Shown: positions 9,298 through 17,542 of the stretch, piece by piece
How the letters are laid out: the number at the start of each line of letters is the position of its first letter
How positions within the stretch are numbered: the first letter of the stretch is position 1
Source of the DNA: Hyphococcus sp.
GTDB lineage: Bacteria; Pseudomonadota; Alphaproteobacteria; Caulobacterales; Parvularculaceae
Assembly (NCBI GenBank): GCA_013002535.1
Contig: JABDJK010000008.1
Span: forward strand, 1-64,000
Direction: 5' to 3'
Length of the DNA stretch: 64,000 bases
Program-made: the position numbers and the translations under genes
Notes under the pieces: generated by a model
What the model saw: the letters and a program-made list of their open reading frames with translations, nothing else
Database searches by the model: none
Told to the model about the DNA's origin: nothing

Positions 9298-9366
9298 AGT
9301 GAGTATTGATTAGTCAGTAGTGAGAGTGGCGAGCTTTTTCTACTCACTAATCACTACTTACTCACT
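9298..9366. repeat. Imperfect inverted repeat between sucA and sucB
   Basis: Two 27-base arms (9298-9324 and 9340-9366) rich in the words AGTGAG/CTCACT are imperfect reverse complements around a short GC-containing loop ending in a T run. The element is much more AT-rich than the flanking genes and could form a hairpin in the sucA-sucB mRNA. It may be an mRNA-stabilising or dispersed palindromic element; no second copy is visible in the window. Confidence 0.6.
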
Positions 9367-9387
9367 GAACGAAATGAAGGAAAAACC

Positions 9388-10884
9388 ATGTCCACCGAAA
9401 TTCGCGTCCCAGCACTGGGCGAGTCGGTAACCGAGGCAACGATCGGCAAGTGGCTCAAAGCTGAAGGCGATGCGGTCAGCGCCGATGAGCCTGTGGTTGA
9501 GCTGGAGACTGACAAAGTCTCGATTGAGGCGCCGGCGCCGACAGCTGGTGTTTTGTCAAAGATTTCTGCGAAGGAAGGCGACACGGTCGAAGTTGATGCG
9601 GTCCTCGGCGTGATCGAAGCAGGCGAAGGCGCCGCCGCCAAGCCTTCCGCAGAGAAAGAAGATCCGGCGCCGGCCGCAGCGCCAGCGAGCAGTGCCGGCG
9701 GCGAAGACATTGAAGTTGTCGTGCCGTCGTCCGGCGAAAGCGTCACCGAGGCCGACATCGGCGAATGGTTCAAAAAAGTTGGCGACGCTGTTTCGGCAGA
9801 TGAACCGATTGTCAGCCTTGAGACCGATAAAGCGGCGATGGATGTGCCCGCGCCTGCAAGCGGCGTTATCAAGTCGATCGCAGCAAAGGAAGGCGACACG
9901 GTAGAGGTCGGCGCGCTCCTTGCGGTCATTACCATAAGCGATGCGCCAGCTGCAGAAGCAAAAACCAATGGCGCAGCGGCGCCGGCCAAGTCTTCGGCGC
10001 CCGCCAAATCCAGCGAAAGCCTTTCCCCCGCGCCGCGCCGGGTCGTCGCTGAACGCGGTCTTGATCCGTCAACGATCAAAGGCACCGGAAAAGACGGACG
10101 CATCACCAAGGGCGATGCGTTGCAAGCCGAAAAAAGCAACACGCGCCCCGCGACGCCGCAGGTCAGAGCGCCCCGCGAACCGGGTGAGCGCGAAGAGCGC
10201 ATTAAGATGTCGCGCATGCGGCAGACCATCGCCCGCCGCCTGAAAGAAAGTCAGGACACGGCGGCGATGCTGACGACGTTTAACGACGTCGACATGACCG
10301 CGGTGATGGATTTGCGTAAACAGTACAAGGAATTATTTGAGAAAAAGCACGGCATCAAACTTGGCTTCATGTCGCTCTTTGCGAAGGCTTGCGTCCACGC
10401 GCTGAAGGAAGTGCCGGAAGTCAACGCCGAGATCGACGGCGATCACATCATTTATAAAAATCATTATGACATCGGTGTTGCTGTCGGTTCCGACAAAGGT
10501 CTTGTCGTGCCGGTGGTGCGTGATGCGGATCAATTGTCGCTCGCCGACATTGAATTGACCATCGCCGATTATGGCCGCCGCGCGCGATCCGGCGATCTAA
10601 AACTGGAAGAAATGCAGGGCGGGACGTTCACGATTTCCAATGGCGGGATTTATGGATCGCTTCTGTCAACGCCGATTTTAAACCTGCCGCAGTCAGGCAT
10701 TCTCGGCATGCACCGCATCGAAAAGCGCCCCGTCGTTGTTGACGATCAGGTTGTCGTTCGCCCGATGATGTATCTCGCGATGTCCTATGATCACCGCATC
10801 GTTGACGGTAAAGGCGCGGTCACATTTTTGGTGCGCGTCAAAGAAAATCTAGAAGACCCACAGCGGCTGCTTCTTGACCTTTAA
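9388..10884 (+). CDS. sucB: 2-oxoglutarate dehydrogenase E2 (dihydrolipoyl succinyltransferase), two lipoyl domains
   Basis: Core succinyltransferase of the 2-oxoglutarate dehydrogenase complex. The 498 residues hold two lipoyl domains in tandem: the first with [10 protein letters not shown] (lipoyl Lys at about 43) and the second with [10 protein letters not shown] (Lys at about 148). They are joined by Ala/Pro/Glu-rich linkers, followed by a peripheral-subunit-binding domain ([23 protein letters not shown]) and the catalytic domain with SYDHRIVDG (His near 469, Asp near 473). The well-studied E. coli SucB has one lipoyl domain, so the extra one is notable. A clear AAGGAAAAACC precedes the ATG. 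Lpd follows 11 bases on. Confidence 0.96.
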   Translation: MSTEIRVPALGESVTEATIGKWLKAEGDAVSADEPVVELETDKVSIEAPAPTAGVLSKISAKEGDTVEVDAVLGVIEAGEGAAAKPSAEKEDPAPAAAPASSAGGEDIEVVVPSSGESVTEADIGEWFKKVGDAVSADEPIVSLETDKAAMDVPAPASGVIKSIAAKEGDTVEVGALLAVITISDAPAAEAKTNGAAAPAKSSAPAKSSESLSPAPRRVVAERGLDPSTIKGTGKDGRITKGDALQAEKSNTRPATPQVRAPREPGEREERIKMSRMRQTIARRLKESQDTAAMLTTFNDVDMTAVMDLRKQYKELFEKKHGIKLGFMSLFAKACVHALKEVPEVNAEIDGDHIIYKNHYDIGVAVGSDKGLVVPVVRDADQLSLADIELTIADYGRRARSGDLKLEEMQGGTFTISNGGIYGSLLSTPILNLPQSGILGMHRIEKRPVVVDDQVVVRPMMYLAMSYDHRIVDGKGAVTFLVRVKENLEDPQRLLLDL

Positions 10885-10895
10885 GGAATATTCCA

Positions 10896-12290
10896 ATGTC
10901 AGAATCTTTTGACGTCGTCATTATTGGCGCCGGACCCGGCGGTTACAACGCTGCGATCCGCGCCGGACAGTTGGGTCTGAAAGTCGCGATCATCGAAAAG
11001 CGTGACAATCAAAAGCTCGGCGGGACCTGTCTCAATGTCGGCTGCATACCGTCAAAAGCGCTCTTGCATGCGTCGCAACTTTATGAGGCGGCGGAAAAAG
11101 ATTTCGAGGGGCTTGGCATCAAGACCGGCAAGGTTTCGCTCGATCTGGATCAAATGCTGAAGCAAAAAGACGCCGCCGTTGAGGGGCTGACCAAGGGCGT
11201 TGAGTTTTTGATGAAGAAAAACAAAGTCGAGACGTTTTTGGGGGCTGGAGAGATTGTTGCGCCGGGAAAGGTCAAAGTCGGCGACAAAACGTTTAAGACT
11301 AAACACATTGTTATCGCCACGGGCTCGGAAGTGACGCCCCTGCCGGGCGTCGAGATAGACGAAGAAAAGATCGTCTCCTCGACTGGCGCTCTGGCGCTGA
11401 AGTCCGTGCCGAAACATCTCGTCGTCATCGGTGGCGGCGTTATTGGGCTGGAGCTTGGCTCCGTATGGCGACGTCTCGGCGCGGAAGTCACCGTCGTTGA
11501 GTATCTAGATCGAGTGCTTCCTCCCATGGACGGCGAAGTTTCAAAACAATTCCAGCGCATCCTCAAAAAACAGGGGATGAATTTCAAACTATCGTCGAAA
11601 GTGACCGGTGCAGAGAAACTGAAAACCAAAGTAAAGCTGTCGATTGAACCCGCGGCTGGCGGCGACGCTGAGACAATGGATTGCGACGCGGTGCTTGTCG
11701 CTATCGGTCGCCGACCCCATACGGATGGTTTGGGCCTTGAGGCGGCCGGCGTCAAAACCGACAAGCGCGGCTTTATTGAGACCGATCACTTTAAAACATC
11801 AGTAGACGGCATATGGGCGGTCGGCGATGTCACGCATGGGCCGATGCTCGCCCACAAGGCGGAAGAAGACGCCGTCGCTTGCATCGAGTTGATCGCTGGC
11901 AAACCCGGTCATGTGAATTATGAGACCGTACCGAATATTGTCTACACTTATCCGGAAGTCGCAAGCGTCGGTAAAACCGAAGAAGAATTGAAAGAGGCGG
12001 GCGTTCAATACAAGACTGGCAAATTTTTATTTGCAGCAAATTCCCGCGCGAAAACCAACCACGAAACCGACGGTTTTGTAAAAATCCTCGCTGACGCCGA
12101 GACAGACAAACTGCTCGGTTGTCACATTGTCGGCGTGGAGGCGGGTGAGCTGATCCAGGAAACGGTGTCGGTTATGGAATTCGGCGGCGCTTCGGAAGAC
12201 ATCGCGCGTACCTGTCACGGGCATCCGACTCGGTCAGAGGCAGTTCGCCAAGCGGCTATGGGCGTCGAAGGCTGGACGATGCAGTCTTAA
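10896..12290 (+). CDS. lpd: Dihydrolipoyl dehydrogenase (E3)
   Basis: FAD flavoprotein that reoxidises the dihydrolipoyl groups of E2 with NAD+. 464 residues. Visible: N-terminal FAD-binding GAGPGGYNAA, the redox disulfide in GGTCLNVGCIPSK (Cys45 and Cys50), NAD-binding GGGVIGLELGSVW, FAD-binding TSVDGIWAVGDVT, and the C-terminal dimer motif CHGHPTRSEA with the catalytic His. The 11-base gap after sucB contains AAGGAA, so the gene is co-transcribed with sucA-sucB and is most likely the E3 of this complex, though E3 may be shared with other 2-oxoacid dehydrogenases. Confidence 0.97.
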   Translation: MSESFDVVIIGAGPGGYNAAIRAGQLGLKVAIIEKRDNQKLGGTCLNVGCIPSKALLHASQLYEAAEKDFEGLGIKTGKVSLDLDQMLKQKDAAVEGLTKGVEFLMKKNKVETFLGAGEIVAPGKVKVGDKTFKTKHIVIATGSEVTPLPGVEIDEEKIVSSTGALALKSVPKHLVVIGGGVIGLELGSVWRRLGAEVTVVEYLDRVLPPMDGEVSKQFQRILKKQGMNFKLSSKVTGAEKLKTKVKLSIEPAAGGDAETMDCDAVLVAIGRRPHTDGLGLEAAGVKTDKRGFIETDHFKTSVDGIWAVGDVTHGPMLAHKAEEDAVACIELIAGKPGHVNYETVPNIVYTYPEVASVGKTEEELKEAGVQYKTGKFLFAANSRAKTNHETDGFVKILADAETDKLLGCHIVGVEAGELIQETVSVMEFGGASEDIARTCHGHPTRSEAVRQAAMGVEGWTMQS

Positions 12291-12360
12291 AGGTGAATGC
12301 GCCCTATTTTGCGATAAGCAGGCTTGTCGTTGCGGCCCGCGTCACTCCATCATTGTTTTC

Positions 12361-12993
12361 ATGAACGCCGAGACCGATGCATCATCGGAAAAATCAAAAA
12401 CACCGCTTACGGACATTATCGACGACATCGTCGCTGATGCGCGCGACGGCGCGCTGACCCTTGGCGACATACTCGATGACCTCGGCGACCGGTCTTATGG
12501 ACCGTTGTTTTTTGTGATGGGCCTAATCATCCTAACACCCATCGGCGCTGTTCCGGGCGTGCCGATTATCATTGGCGCCGTGTTGATCATTCTCTCGGCG
12601 CAATTCGTCATCGGCCTGCGCCACCCCTGGATGCCGGCCCGGTTTCGGCGGCTCTCGGTCAGCGTTGAGAAAGCCATCTCAACGCGAGAAAAGGTCCGGC
12701 CGTTCCTGCGGTTTGTCGACCGGTTTGTTGACGAACGACTTTGCTGGGTTGTTTCAAAACCGCTTCGCATCTTTGCCGCCGTCGCAATCGTATTCTTATC
12801 GCTGACGATGATCCCGCTGGAATTCGTTCCGTTTGGGGTCGCCGCGCCCGGCGCAGCGATCACCGCTTTTGGGCTCGCCATTGTCGCGCGCGACGGGCTC
12901 GTCATGCTCATCGCGCACGGATTTGTGGCGGCGACGATCTATCTCGTCACCACGGCCTGGTCGATGTTTATCGCGGCGATCACAGGTAGCTGA
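12361..12993 (+). CDS. ExoD-family membrane protein
   Basis: 210-residue integral membrane protein of the ExoD family, named for a rhizobial exopolysaccharide locus; the biochemical role is unknown. After a polar N-terminus (TLGDILDDLGDRSYGPLFFVMGL is the family signature, residues about 38-60) come four hydrophobic segments, with PTPIGAVPGVP-like loops typical of the family (TPIGAVPGVPII here) and a second LEFVPFGVAAPGAAITAFGLAI repeat. It follows lpd by 70 bases on the same strand and ends 14 bases inside the convergent VOC gene. Confidence 0.82.
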   Translation: MNAETDASSEKSKTPLTDIIDDIVADARDGALTLGDILDDLGDRSYGPLFFVMGLIILTPIGAVPGVPIIIGAVLIILSAQFVIGLRHPWMPARFRRLSVSVEKAISTREKVRPFLRFVDRFVDERLCWVVSKPLRIFAAVAIVFLSLTMIPLEFVPFGVAAPGAAITAFGLAIVARDGLVMLIAHGFVAATIYLVTTAWSMFIAAITGS

Positions 12994-13363
12994 CGACTTC
13001 AATTTCGATATCATCGTCGTCATAGAAATAAAAGCGCCGTCCAGGCTCATAATCGCCGTGGTTAAACGTTTTGTAGCCGGCAGCTTTGATGCGTTCATCC
13101 ATCGCGTCGATGTCATCAACGACAACAGCAATATGATTGAGCCTGCCGACCATTTCGTAACCGCCGGGTTTTTCTTTACTTTCCTTCGTTGAAGAATAAA
13201 GCGCGACGTACTGATCGTCCGTCCCGACATGATAGGTGTAGCCGCCATTTATGGCTTCGCCATGCCAGCGCACTTTCCAGCCGAAGAGTTCGCAGTAAAG
13301 TTTCGCTGATGTTCGGGAATCGCTGACCGTTACATTGACGTGTTCGAGCTTTGCGGATGTCAT
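12980..13363 (-). CDS. VOC-family (glyoxalase/dioxygenase fold) protein
   Basis: 127-residue vicinal-oxygen-chelate protein. The two beta-alpha-beta modules are visible: LEHVNVTVSDSRTSAKLYCELFGW at the N-terminus and GRLNHIAVVVDDIDAMDERIKAAGY in the second half, with FYFYDDDDIEIEVVSY at the end carrying the last metal-ligand Glu position. His8, His near 77 and the C-terminal Glu are plausible metal ligands. The gene is preceded by AGGAGACAGGCG on the minus strand, which is the entire gap to a 58-codon open frame at 13376-13552; that frame lies downstream of a SoxR operator. It is therefore likely to be redox-stress induced. Substrate unknown. Confidence 0.8.
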   Translation of the reverse strand: MTSAKLEHVNVTVSDSRTSAKLYCELFGWKVRWHGEAINGGYTYHVGTDDQYVALYSSTKESKEKPGGYEMVGRLNHIAVVVDDIDAMDERIKAAGYKTFNHGDYEPGRRFYFYDDDDIEIEVVSYL

Positions 13364-13375
13364 CGCCTGTCTCCT

Positions 13376-13552
13376 TTACCAGTTTGCCAAAAAAACAGGC
13401 TTGTCAGCGGCCCTGCCGGAATTTCCTGCGAATTCACCGCCTTCGCGCATACCGTAGCGATCGGACCAGCCGAAATAACCGCCTATTGTAGATTCTGCGG
13501 GCAAGAATGCCTCTCGCTGCAGCCTGCGATATGAAAAAATGACATGAAACAT
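13376..13552 (-). CDS. Small 58-residue protein in SoxR-box operon, unknown function
   Basis: This short open frame was found by reading the minus strand between the VOC gene and soxR. It encodes 58 residues beginning MFHVIFSYRRLQREAF, with a central GGYFGWSDRYGMREGGEF and ending PVFLANW; it is soluble, aromatic- and Arg-rich, with no cysteine or membrane helix. GGAG lies eight bases before the ATG, and the stop codon is followed at once by the AGGAGA that serves the VOC gene, so the two are tightly linked. A SoxR operator with a minus-strand promoter lies 42 bases upstream. I do not recognise the family. The coding call rests on ribosome-site spacing and operon geometry. Confidence 0.6.
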   Translation of the reverse strand: MFHVIFSYRRLQREAFLPAESTIGGYFGWSDRYGMREGGEFAGNSGRAADKPVFLANW

Positions 13553-13587
13553 GGGGTTTTCTCCTTTTCTTGGAATTTCTTGCGCAA

Positions 13588-13621
13588 GCCTACGACCTCA
13601 AGTTAACTTGAGGTCAAGCAT
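13588..13621 (-). promoter_or_regulatory. SoxR operator with minus-strand promoter
   Basis: A perfect 22-base palindrome at 13594-13615 has the core CCTCAAGTTAACTTGAGG, identical to the SoxR box of the E. coli soxS promoter as I recall it. Read on the minus strand it gives -35 TTGACC, a 19-base spacer (the stretched spacing used by SoxR/MerR activators) and -10 TAGGCT, about 35 bases before the ATG of the 58-codon gene. The plus-strand equivalents (ACGACC and AGCATT) are poor, so the activated promoter faces the small gene and VOC gene; SoxR could also repress or control its own gene from here. Confidence 0.88.
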
Positions 13622-13647
13622 TTTTTTAAAAAAATTTGGAGGCGAGA

Positions 13648-14118
13648 ATGGCGAAAAAACTAGAGGTATGGATCGCAATCGGCGATCTCGCAGTGCGAAC
13701 CGGCGTCGCAGTTTCCGCGCTCCGATTTTACGAGGAAAAGGGGTTGATCCATGCGCGGCGCAACGAAGGCGGTCAGCGAAGATTTTTGAAGTCGGACATC
13801 CGCCGCGTATCCTTTATTTTAATTGCGCAGCGCCTCGGGTTTTCACTGGAAGAAATTGGCGCCCAGTTAAACGGCTTGCCCGATGACCGCACGCCTACAA
13901 AAAAGGACTGGCAAAATATCTCGAAAGGATTTCGCAAAGAAATTGACGCGCGCATTAATGCGTTGTCGTTAATGCGCGAAAAACTGACGGGGTGTATCGG
14001 CTGCGGATGTCTGTCGCTCAAAACGTGCGGGCTTTATAATCCAGGCGACGAGGCAGCGGCGAAGGGCGCTGGGCCAAGATATCTGATGGGGGACAAACCG
14101 AAACGGGCAAATTTGTAA
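13648..14118 (+). CDS. soxR: Redox-sensitive transcriptional activator SoxR
   Basis: 156-residue MerR-family sensor with a [2Fe-2S] cluster that activates targets when oxidised by redox-cycling compounds or superoxide. Residues 9-60 form the winged helix (IGDLAVRTGVAVSALRFYEEKGLI); the cluster ligands form the exact SoxR pattern C-X2-C-X-C-X5-C at residues 116, 119, 121 and 127 (TGCIGCGCLSLKTC), followed by the typical LYNPGD tail. ATG at 13648 is chosen because GGAGG lies at 13637-13641; the TTG at 13636 overlaps that site. In most non-enteric bacteria SoxR controls a small local regulon, and here the divergent 58-codon/VOC pair is the obvious target. Confidence 0.95.
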   Translation: MAKKLEVWIAIGDLAVRTGVAVSALRFYEEKGLIHARRNEGGQRRFLKSDIRRVSFILIAQRLGFSLEEIGAQLNGLPDDRTPTKKDWQNISKGFRKEIDARINALSLMREKLTGCIGCGCLSLKTCGLYNPGDEAAAKGAGPRYLMGDKPKRANL

Positions 14119-14142
14119 ATGATCCAGACGCAAGACCGAATT

Positions 14143-14238
14143 TTGTCATTGCCGGATTTATTCCAGCGATCTACGGCAACCATTTGAAATGCCTTCGCCT
14201 AGCGTCCTGGATTCCCGGAACAAGTCCGGGGATGACAA
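14143..14238. repeat. Dispersed palindromic element, variant 1
   Basis: Two arms, TTGTCATTGCCGGATTTATT at the left and a matching inverted arm ending GGGGATGACAA at the right, enclose about 40 bases. Such GTCAT-CCGGA palindromes recur in intergenic DNA of many alphaproteobacteria, and related elements occur here at 41383 and 53055. No gene is visible in the element. Confidence 0.6.
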
Positions 14239-14298
14239 CGTCGCGTTCATGCGCGCTCTCAACCTCGACTTCTGCGAGACAATCGTTATTGATCGCCC

Positions 14299-14565
14299 AT
14301 GGATATTGCCATCAATCAGTCTGACCTTGTCGGCCTTGTCGGTGTTTTTTTCGTCGTCGGCACCTATTTCTTGAGCCAGGTCGGGCGGATGAAAGTGGAC
14401 GAACCGCTTTATCCGGCGCTCAACGGCGTCGGCGCGCTCTTTATCCTTTTTTCGCTGGCCTATACGTTCAACACAGCGTCTTTCGTGATCGAAATGTTTT
14501 GGCTTGTGATCTCGATCGTCGGGCTCTTCCGCGCACTCAAAAAAAAGCAATCGGATCCGGAATAA
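14299..14565 (+). CDS. Small membrane protein, CBU_0592-like family
   Basis: 88-residue protein with three hydrophobic stretches (about 10-28, 40-57 and 60-78) and a charged end KKKQSDPE. The pattern DLVGLVGVFFVVGTYFLSQ, then PLYPALNGVGALFILFSL, resembles the uncharacterised CBU_0592-like membrane family. Function unknown. It stands alone between a palindromic repeat and the peptide transporter; ATG at 14299 follows ATCGCCC without a strong Shine-Dalgarno. Confidence 0.65.
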   Translation: MDIAINQSDLVGLVGVFFVVGTYFLSQVGRMKVDEPLYPALNGVGALFILFSLAYTFNTASFVIEMFWLVISIVGLFRALKKKQSDPE

Positions 14566-14806
14566 CCGCGAAGTCACGGTTTGTTCCCTCCGCGATCCAT
14601 GAAATCGCCACATTCAAGGTCTGATTTGGCCGACAATTCGCGCAAACGCGCTGGATTTAGGCGATAATTTCTGGATTTTCCGCCGCCATCCGGCATAGAG
14701 TGCGCGCTAATTTTGCGCTTGAATTGCTCCAGGGAGGAGCGTGCGGGCGCAGGGGCAATTAACCAACGGATCCAGCCAGTAGAGCGGGCCGTTCGAGGGA
14801 GCAAAT

Positions 14807-16597
14807 ATGAGCGACGCAGCATCAACGGCAAGCGATACGTCATTCTTCGGCCATCCAAAAGGATTGGCCATCTTGTTTTTTACAGAAATGTGGGAGCGCT
14901 TTTCCTATTACGGGATGCGCGGTCTTTTAATCATTTATCTGACCCAGCATTTCCTGTTTTCTGATGAACGCTCCGCCGTGATGTACGGCGCCTATACGGC
15001 GCTGGTGTATGTGATGACCATCGTCGGCGGCACGCTTGCCGACCGTTACCTCGGTCAGCGAAAGGCGGTGACCTTTGGGGCGATCTTGTTGGTGCTCGGT
15101 CACTTCGGCATGGCGTTTGAGGGGTCGGGATCAAAAGAGCTTCTGACGTATAACGGTCAGGAATATCAGGTCACGCTCGACGGGCGCGGCGGCGACGCAA
15201 ACCAGTTCATCGTCTCGGATTTAGGACAGTCGCAAATTTCGTTCAATGACGGCGCAACGCAAATGCTCATCGCTGATCCGGCTGCCGTTGGCCTGCCTGC
15301 TGAGATCGCGACGGCGGATTACACTACGCGCATCGAAAAAGAAGAGATGTATGTCTACATACTTTATCTATCGCTTGCGTTGATCATTGCCGGCGTAGGC
15401 TATCTGAAAGCAAACATCTCGACGATTGTCGGTGCGCTCTACAATCTCGAAGACCCGCGCCGCGATTCCGGTTTCACGCTCTTTTATATGGGCATTAATC
15501 TCGGCTCGTTCTTGTCGTCTATCTTTTGCGGCTATCTCGGCATCGTCTATGGCTGGAAGTATGGCTTCGGGCTCGCCGGTTTCGGCATGTTGCTTGGCCT
15601 ACTCGTCTTTATATGGGGTCAAAAACACCTCGGCGGCAGGGCCGATCCGCCCAGTGAAGCGAAGTTGAAGCAATCGGTTCTCGGCCCGCTCAATGTTGAG
15701 ATGATGTGTTACCTCGCCGGCATTGCGATCATCGCTGTATCAATGCTTCTAGTGATGAATGCTGAGCTAATCCCTGACTGGTTCGTTCTCAGTCTCGGCA
15801 TTGGGGTGTTCATATTCCTCGTAGGATACTCATTCATGAAACTTCACGGCGAAGAGCGTAGCCGGATGTGGGCGGCGATTTATTTCGTGTTAGCTCAAAT
15901 TCCGTTCTGGGCGCTTTTCGAGCAAGCCGGTTCTTCGCTGAACCTGTTTACAGACAGACTGGTGGACCGCACCATGTTCGGCTGGTCAGTGCCGGCGCCG
16001 GTGTTCCAGTCGTTAAACGCCGGCTTCATTTTCCTGTTTGCGCCGCTCATCGCCTGGATGTGGATCGCCTTGGCTAAAAAAGGTCGCGAACCCTCAACGC
16101 CGGTCAAATTTTCGCTTGGCGTTTTCGGGGTCGGGCTTGGCTTTCTCGCGCTGGTCGCGGGCATGAAGGCGAGCGGTTCAGCTGGGATGACCGCCGTTTA
16201 CTTCATTTTCCTAGTTTACTGGATTCACACCATGGCGGAATTGATGCTGTCGCCGGTTGGTTTGTCCGCCGTCACCAAAATGGCGCCGGCGCGGGTCGTC
16301 GGCATGGCGATGGGTTCGTGGTTCCTTTATTCCGGTCTATCGAATTACCTCGCGGGTATTATCGCGCGCGGAACGGGGGCCGAAACCATTGGCGGTCAGT
16401 TGACCGACGTCGCTGCTGCCAAAGCGACTTATGTCAGCGTTTATACAAACGTCGGTTACGTCGCGATGGCGATTGGTGTTGGCATGCTTATCATTTCGCC
16501 GCTCATCAAAAGCTGGATGAAGGTCGATACCTTGAAAGGCTCCGGCCTTGCTGTTGACGAACACGAGGTCGAACACCCGGTGGCGGCGACGACCTAG
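14807..16597 (+). CDS. Proton-dependent oligopeptide transporter (POT/PTR family)
   Basis: Inner-membrane symporter importing di- and tripeptides with protons. 596 residues with about 12-14 helices. The POT proton-coupling motif ExxER is visible as FTEMWERFSYYGMR at residues about 25-38, and the signature GYLKANISTIVGALY followed by FTLFYMGINLGSF lies mid-protein. An unusually long polar loop of about 90 residues (around 105-190) follows the third helix. AGGGAGC precedes the ATG. The gene ends in a strong intrinsic terminator at 16626 and appears monocistronic. Confidence 0.93.
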   Translation: MSDAASTASDTSFFGHPKGLAILFFTEMWERFSYYGMRGLLIIYLTQHFLFSDERSAVMYGAYTALVYVMTIVGGTLADRYLGQRKAVTFGAILLVLGHFGMAFEGSGSKELLTYNGQEYQVTLDGRGGDANQFIVSDLGQSQISFNDGATQMLIADPAAVGLPAEIATADYTTRIEKEEMYVYILYLSLALIIAGVGYLKANISTIVGALYNLEDPRRDSGFTLFYMGINLGSFLSSIFCGYLGIVYGWKYGFGLAGFGMLLGLLVFIWGQKHLGGRADPPSEAKLKQSVLGPLNVEMMCYLAGIAIIAVSMLLVMNAELIPDWFVLSLGIGVFIFLVGYSFMKLHGEERSRMWAAIYFVLAQIPFWALFEQAGSSLNLFTDRLVDRTMFGWSVPAPVFQSLNAGFIFLFAPLIAWMWIALAKKGREPSTPVKFSLGVFGVGLGFLALVAGMKASGSAGMTAVYFIFLVYWIHTMAELMLSPVGLSAVTKMAPARVVGMAMGSWFLYSGLSNYLAGIIARGTGAETIGGQLTDVAAAKATYVSVYTNVGYVAMAIGVGMLIISPLIKSWMKVDTLKGSGLAVDEHEVEHPVAATT

Positions 16598-16625
16598 GCG
16601 GTTCAAGTTCGCGTACTAGCAAGAG

Positions 16626-16654
16626 CCCGGCGGGTTTCCCTCGCCGGGTTTTTT
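16626..16654 (+). terminator. Intrinsic terminator of the peptide transporter gene
   Basis: CCCGGCG and CGCCGGG form a seven-pair stem with loop GGTTTCCCT, followed by six T. The same stem and loop recur at 17483. Confidence 0.9.
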
Positions 16655-16807
16655 CAATGGGCGCCAAAATAACAGCAATAACAAATACCGTTTACCCGCT
16701 ATGAGTGAATCCTTGCTGATGTTTTGGCCTATTCGTCAACGCGTCACGAATTGACACGGTCGTACCGGTCCAATATTGTCCTTATACGTTGGCTATTTGG
16801 GGGTAAA

Positions 16808-17449
16808 ATGAAAAAGCAATTTGTTTCGATGATTGCAGCTTCGTGCATGTTGGCGGGCGCGAATGCGTTTGCATTGACGGTTTCTGAAACTGCTGAATTT
16901 TCGAATGAGCTTTTATTGACGTCTGAAAACATTGGCGCCCTGGATGCTGGCGTAAACACGATTTCAGGATCGTTGGAAGGCTTTTGTTTAGTCAGAATTC
17001 CTCCGTCAGGAAATTCATGTACAGGTTCCGGGCTTGTCGAATCTGATTTCGCCGACGCCATGATTTTTGAGCTCGGATCGGGGCAGGCGATCGTCGCTGC
17101 GGAACTGGAAGTTACGAATCTAACAGCGCCGGACGGTTTGTCGATCGGACTGATCTCACGGACAGATTCTCCGGTTTTCGGGCTGGACGGTTTGAACCCT
17201 GAATTGTTCACCAATATCCTTGTGGCAGAGGGTATTCGGGTGCTCATTTTGCCGGGTGAAGTCATCGGCGATCTTTTCGGTATGAGAGTGGAGGTCGACA
17301 GCTCCTCTACAGGCGACTTTTCTCTAGACTGGACTGTTCGCTTAACAGTTGAGGACACCGCGCCGGAAATTCCACTGCCGGCCGCATGGATATTGTTTAT
17401 GGGCGGCGTTGCCGGAATGACGGCGATGCGGCGTCGGAAAGAAAATTGA
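16808..17449 (+). CDS. VPLPA-CTERM (PEP-CTERM-type) secreted protein
   Basis: 213-residue exported protein. Residues 1-22 form a signal peptide (MKKQFVSMIAASCMLAGANAFA), and the C-terminus has the tripartite sorting signal of the VPLPA-CTERM class: IPLPAAWILFMGGVAGM followed by the basic RRRKEN. In this class an exosortase-type protease processes the tail at the inner membrane; no exosortase is in the window. The middle is an acidic, Ser/Thr-rich sequence without recognisable domain and with one CxxxxxxxxxC-like pair. ATG at 16808 with GGGGG upstream is chosen over longer frames. The gene is flanked by two near-identical terminators. Confidence 0.78.
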   Translation: MKKQFVSMIAASCMLAGANAFALTVSETAEFSNELLLTSENIGALDAGVNTISGSLEGFCLVRIPPSGNSCTGSGLVESDFADAMIFELGSGQAIVAAELEVTNLTAPDGLSIGLISRTDSPVFGLDGLNPELFTNILVAEGIRVLILPGEVIGDLFGMRVEVDSSSTGDFSLDWTVRLTVEDTAPEIPLPAAWILFMGGVAGMTAMRRRKEN

Positions 17450-17482
17450 TACGAATATTTTCGCGACATGGTGAATCAAAGT

Positions 17483-17513
17483 GCCCGGCGGGTTTCCCTC
17501 GCCGGGCTTTTTT
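17483..17513 (+). terminator. Intrinsic terminator after the VPLPA-CTERM gene
   Basis: GCCCGGCG and CGCCGGGC pair around loop GGTTTCCCT, followed by a T run. Stem core and loop match the terminator at 16626. It lies 30 bases before the Shine-Dalgarno of the adenosyltransferase gene. Confidence 0.9.
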
Positions 17514-17542
17514 GTAGACTGAGTGCAAAGAAGGAAATTTTC

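Noticed and set aside
13340-13534. 64-codon plus-strand frame opposite the SoxR-linked small gene
   Set aside because: It lacks a Shine-Dalgarno, and the minus strand has a better-supported small gene with operon layout.
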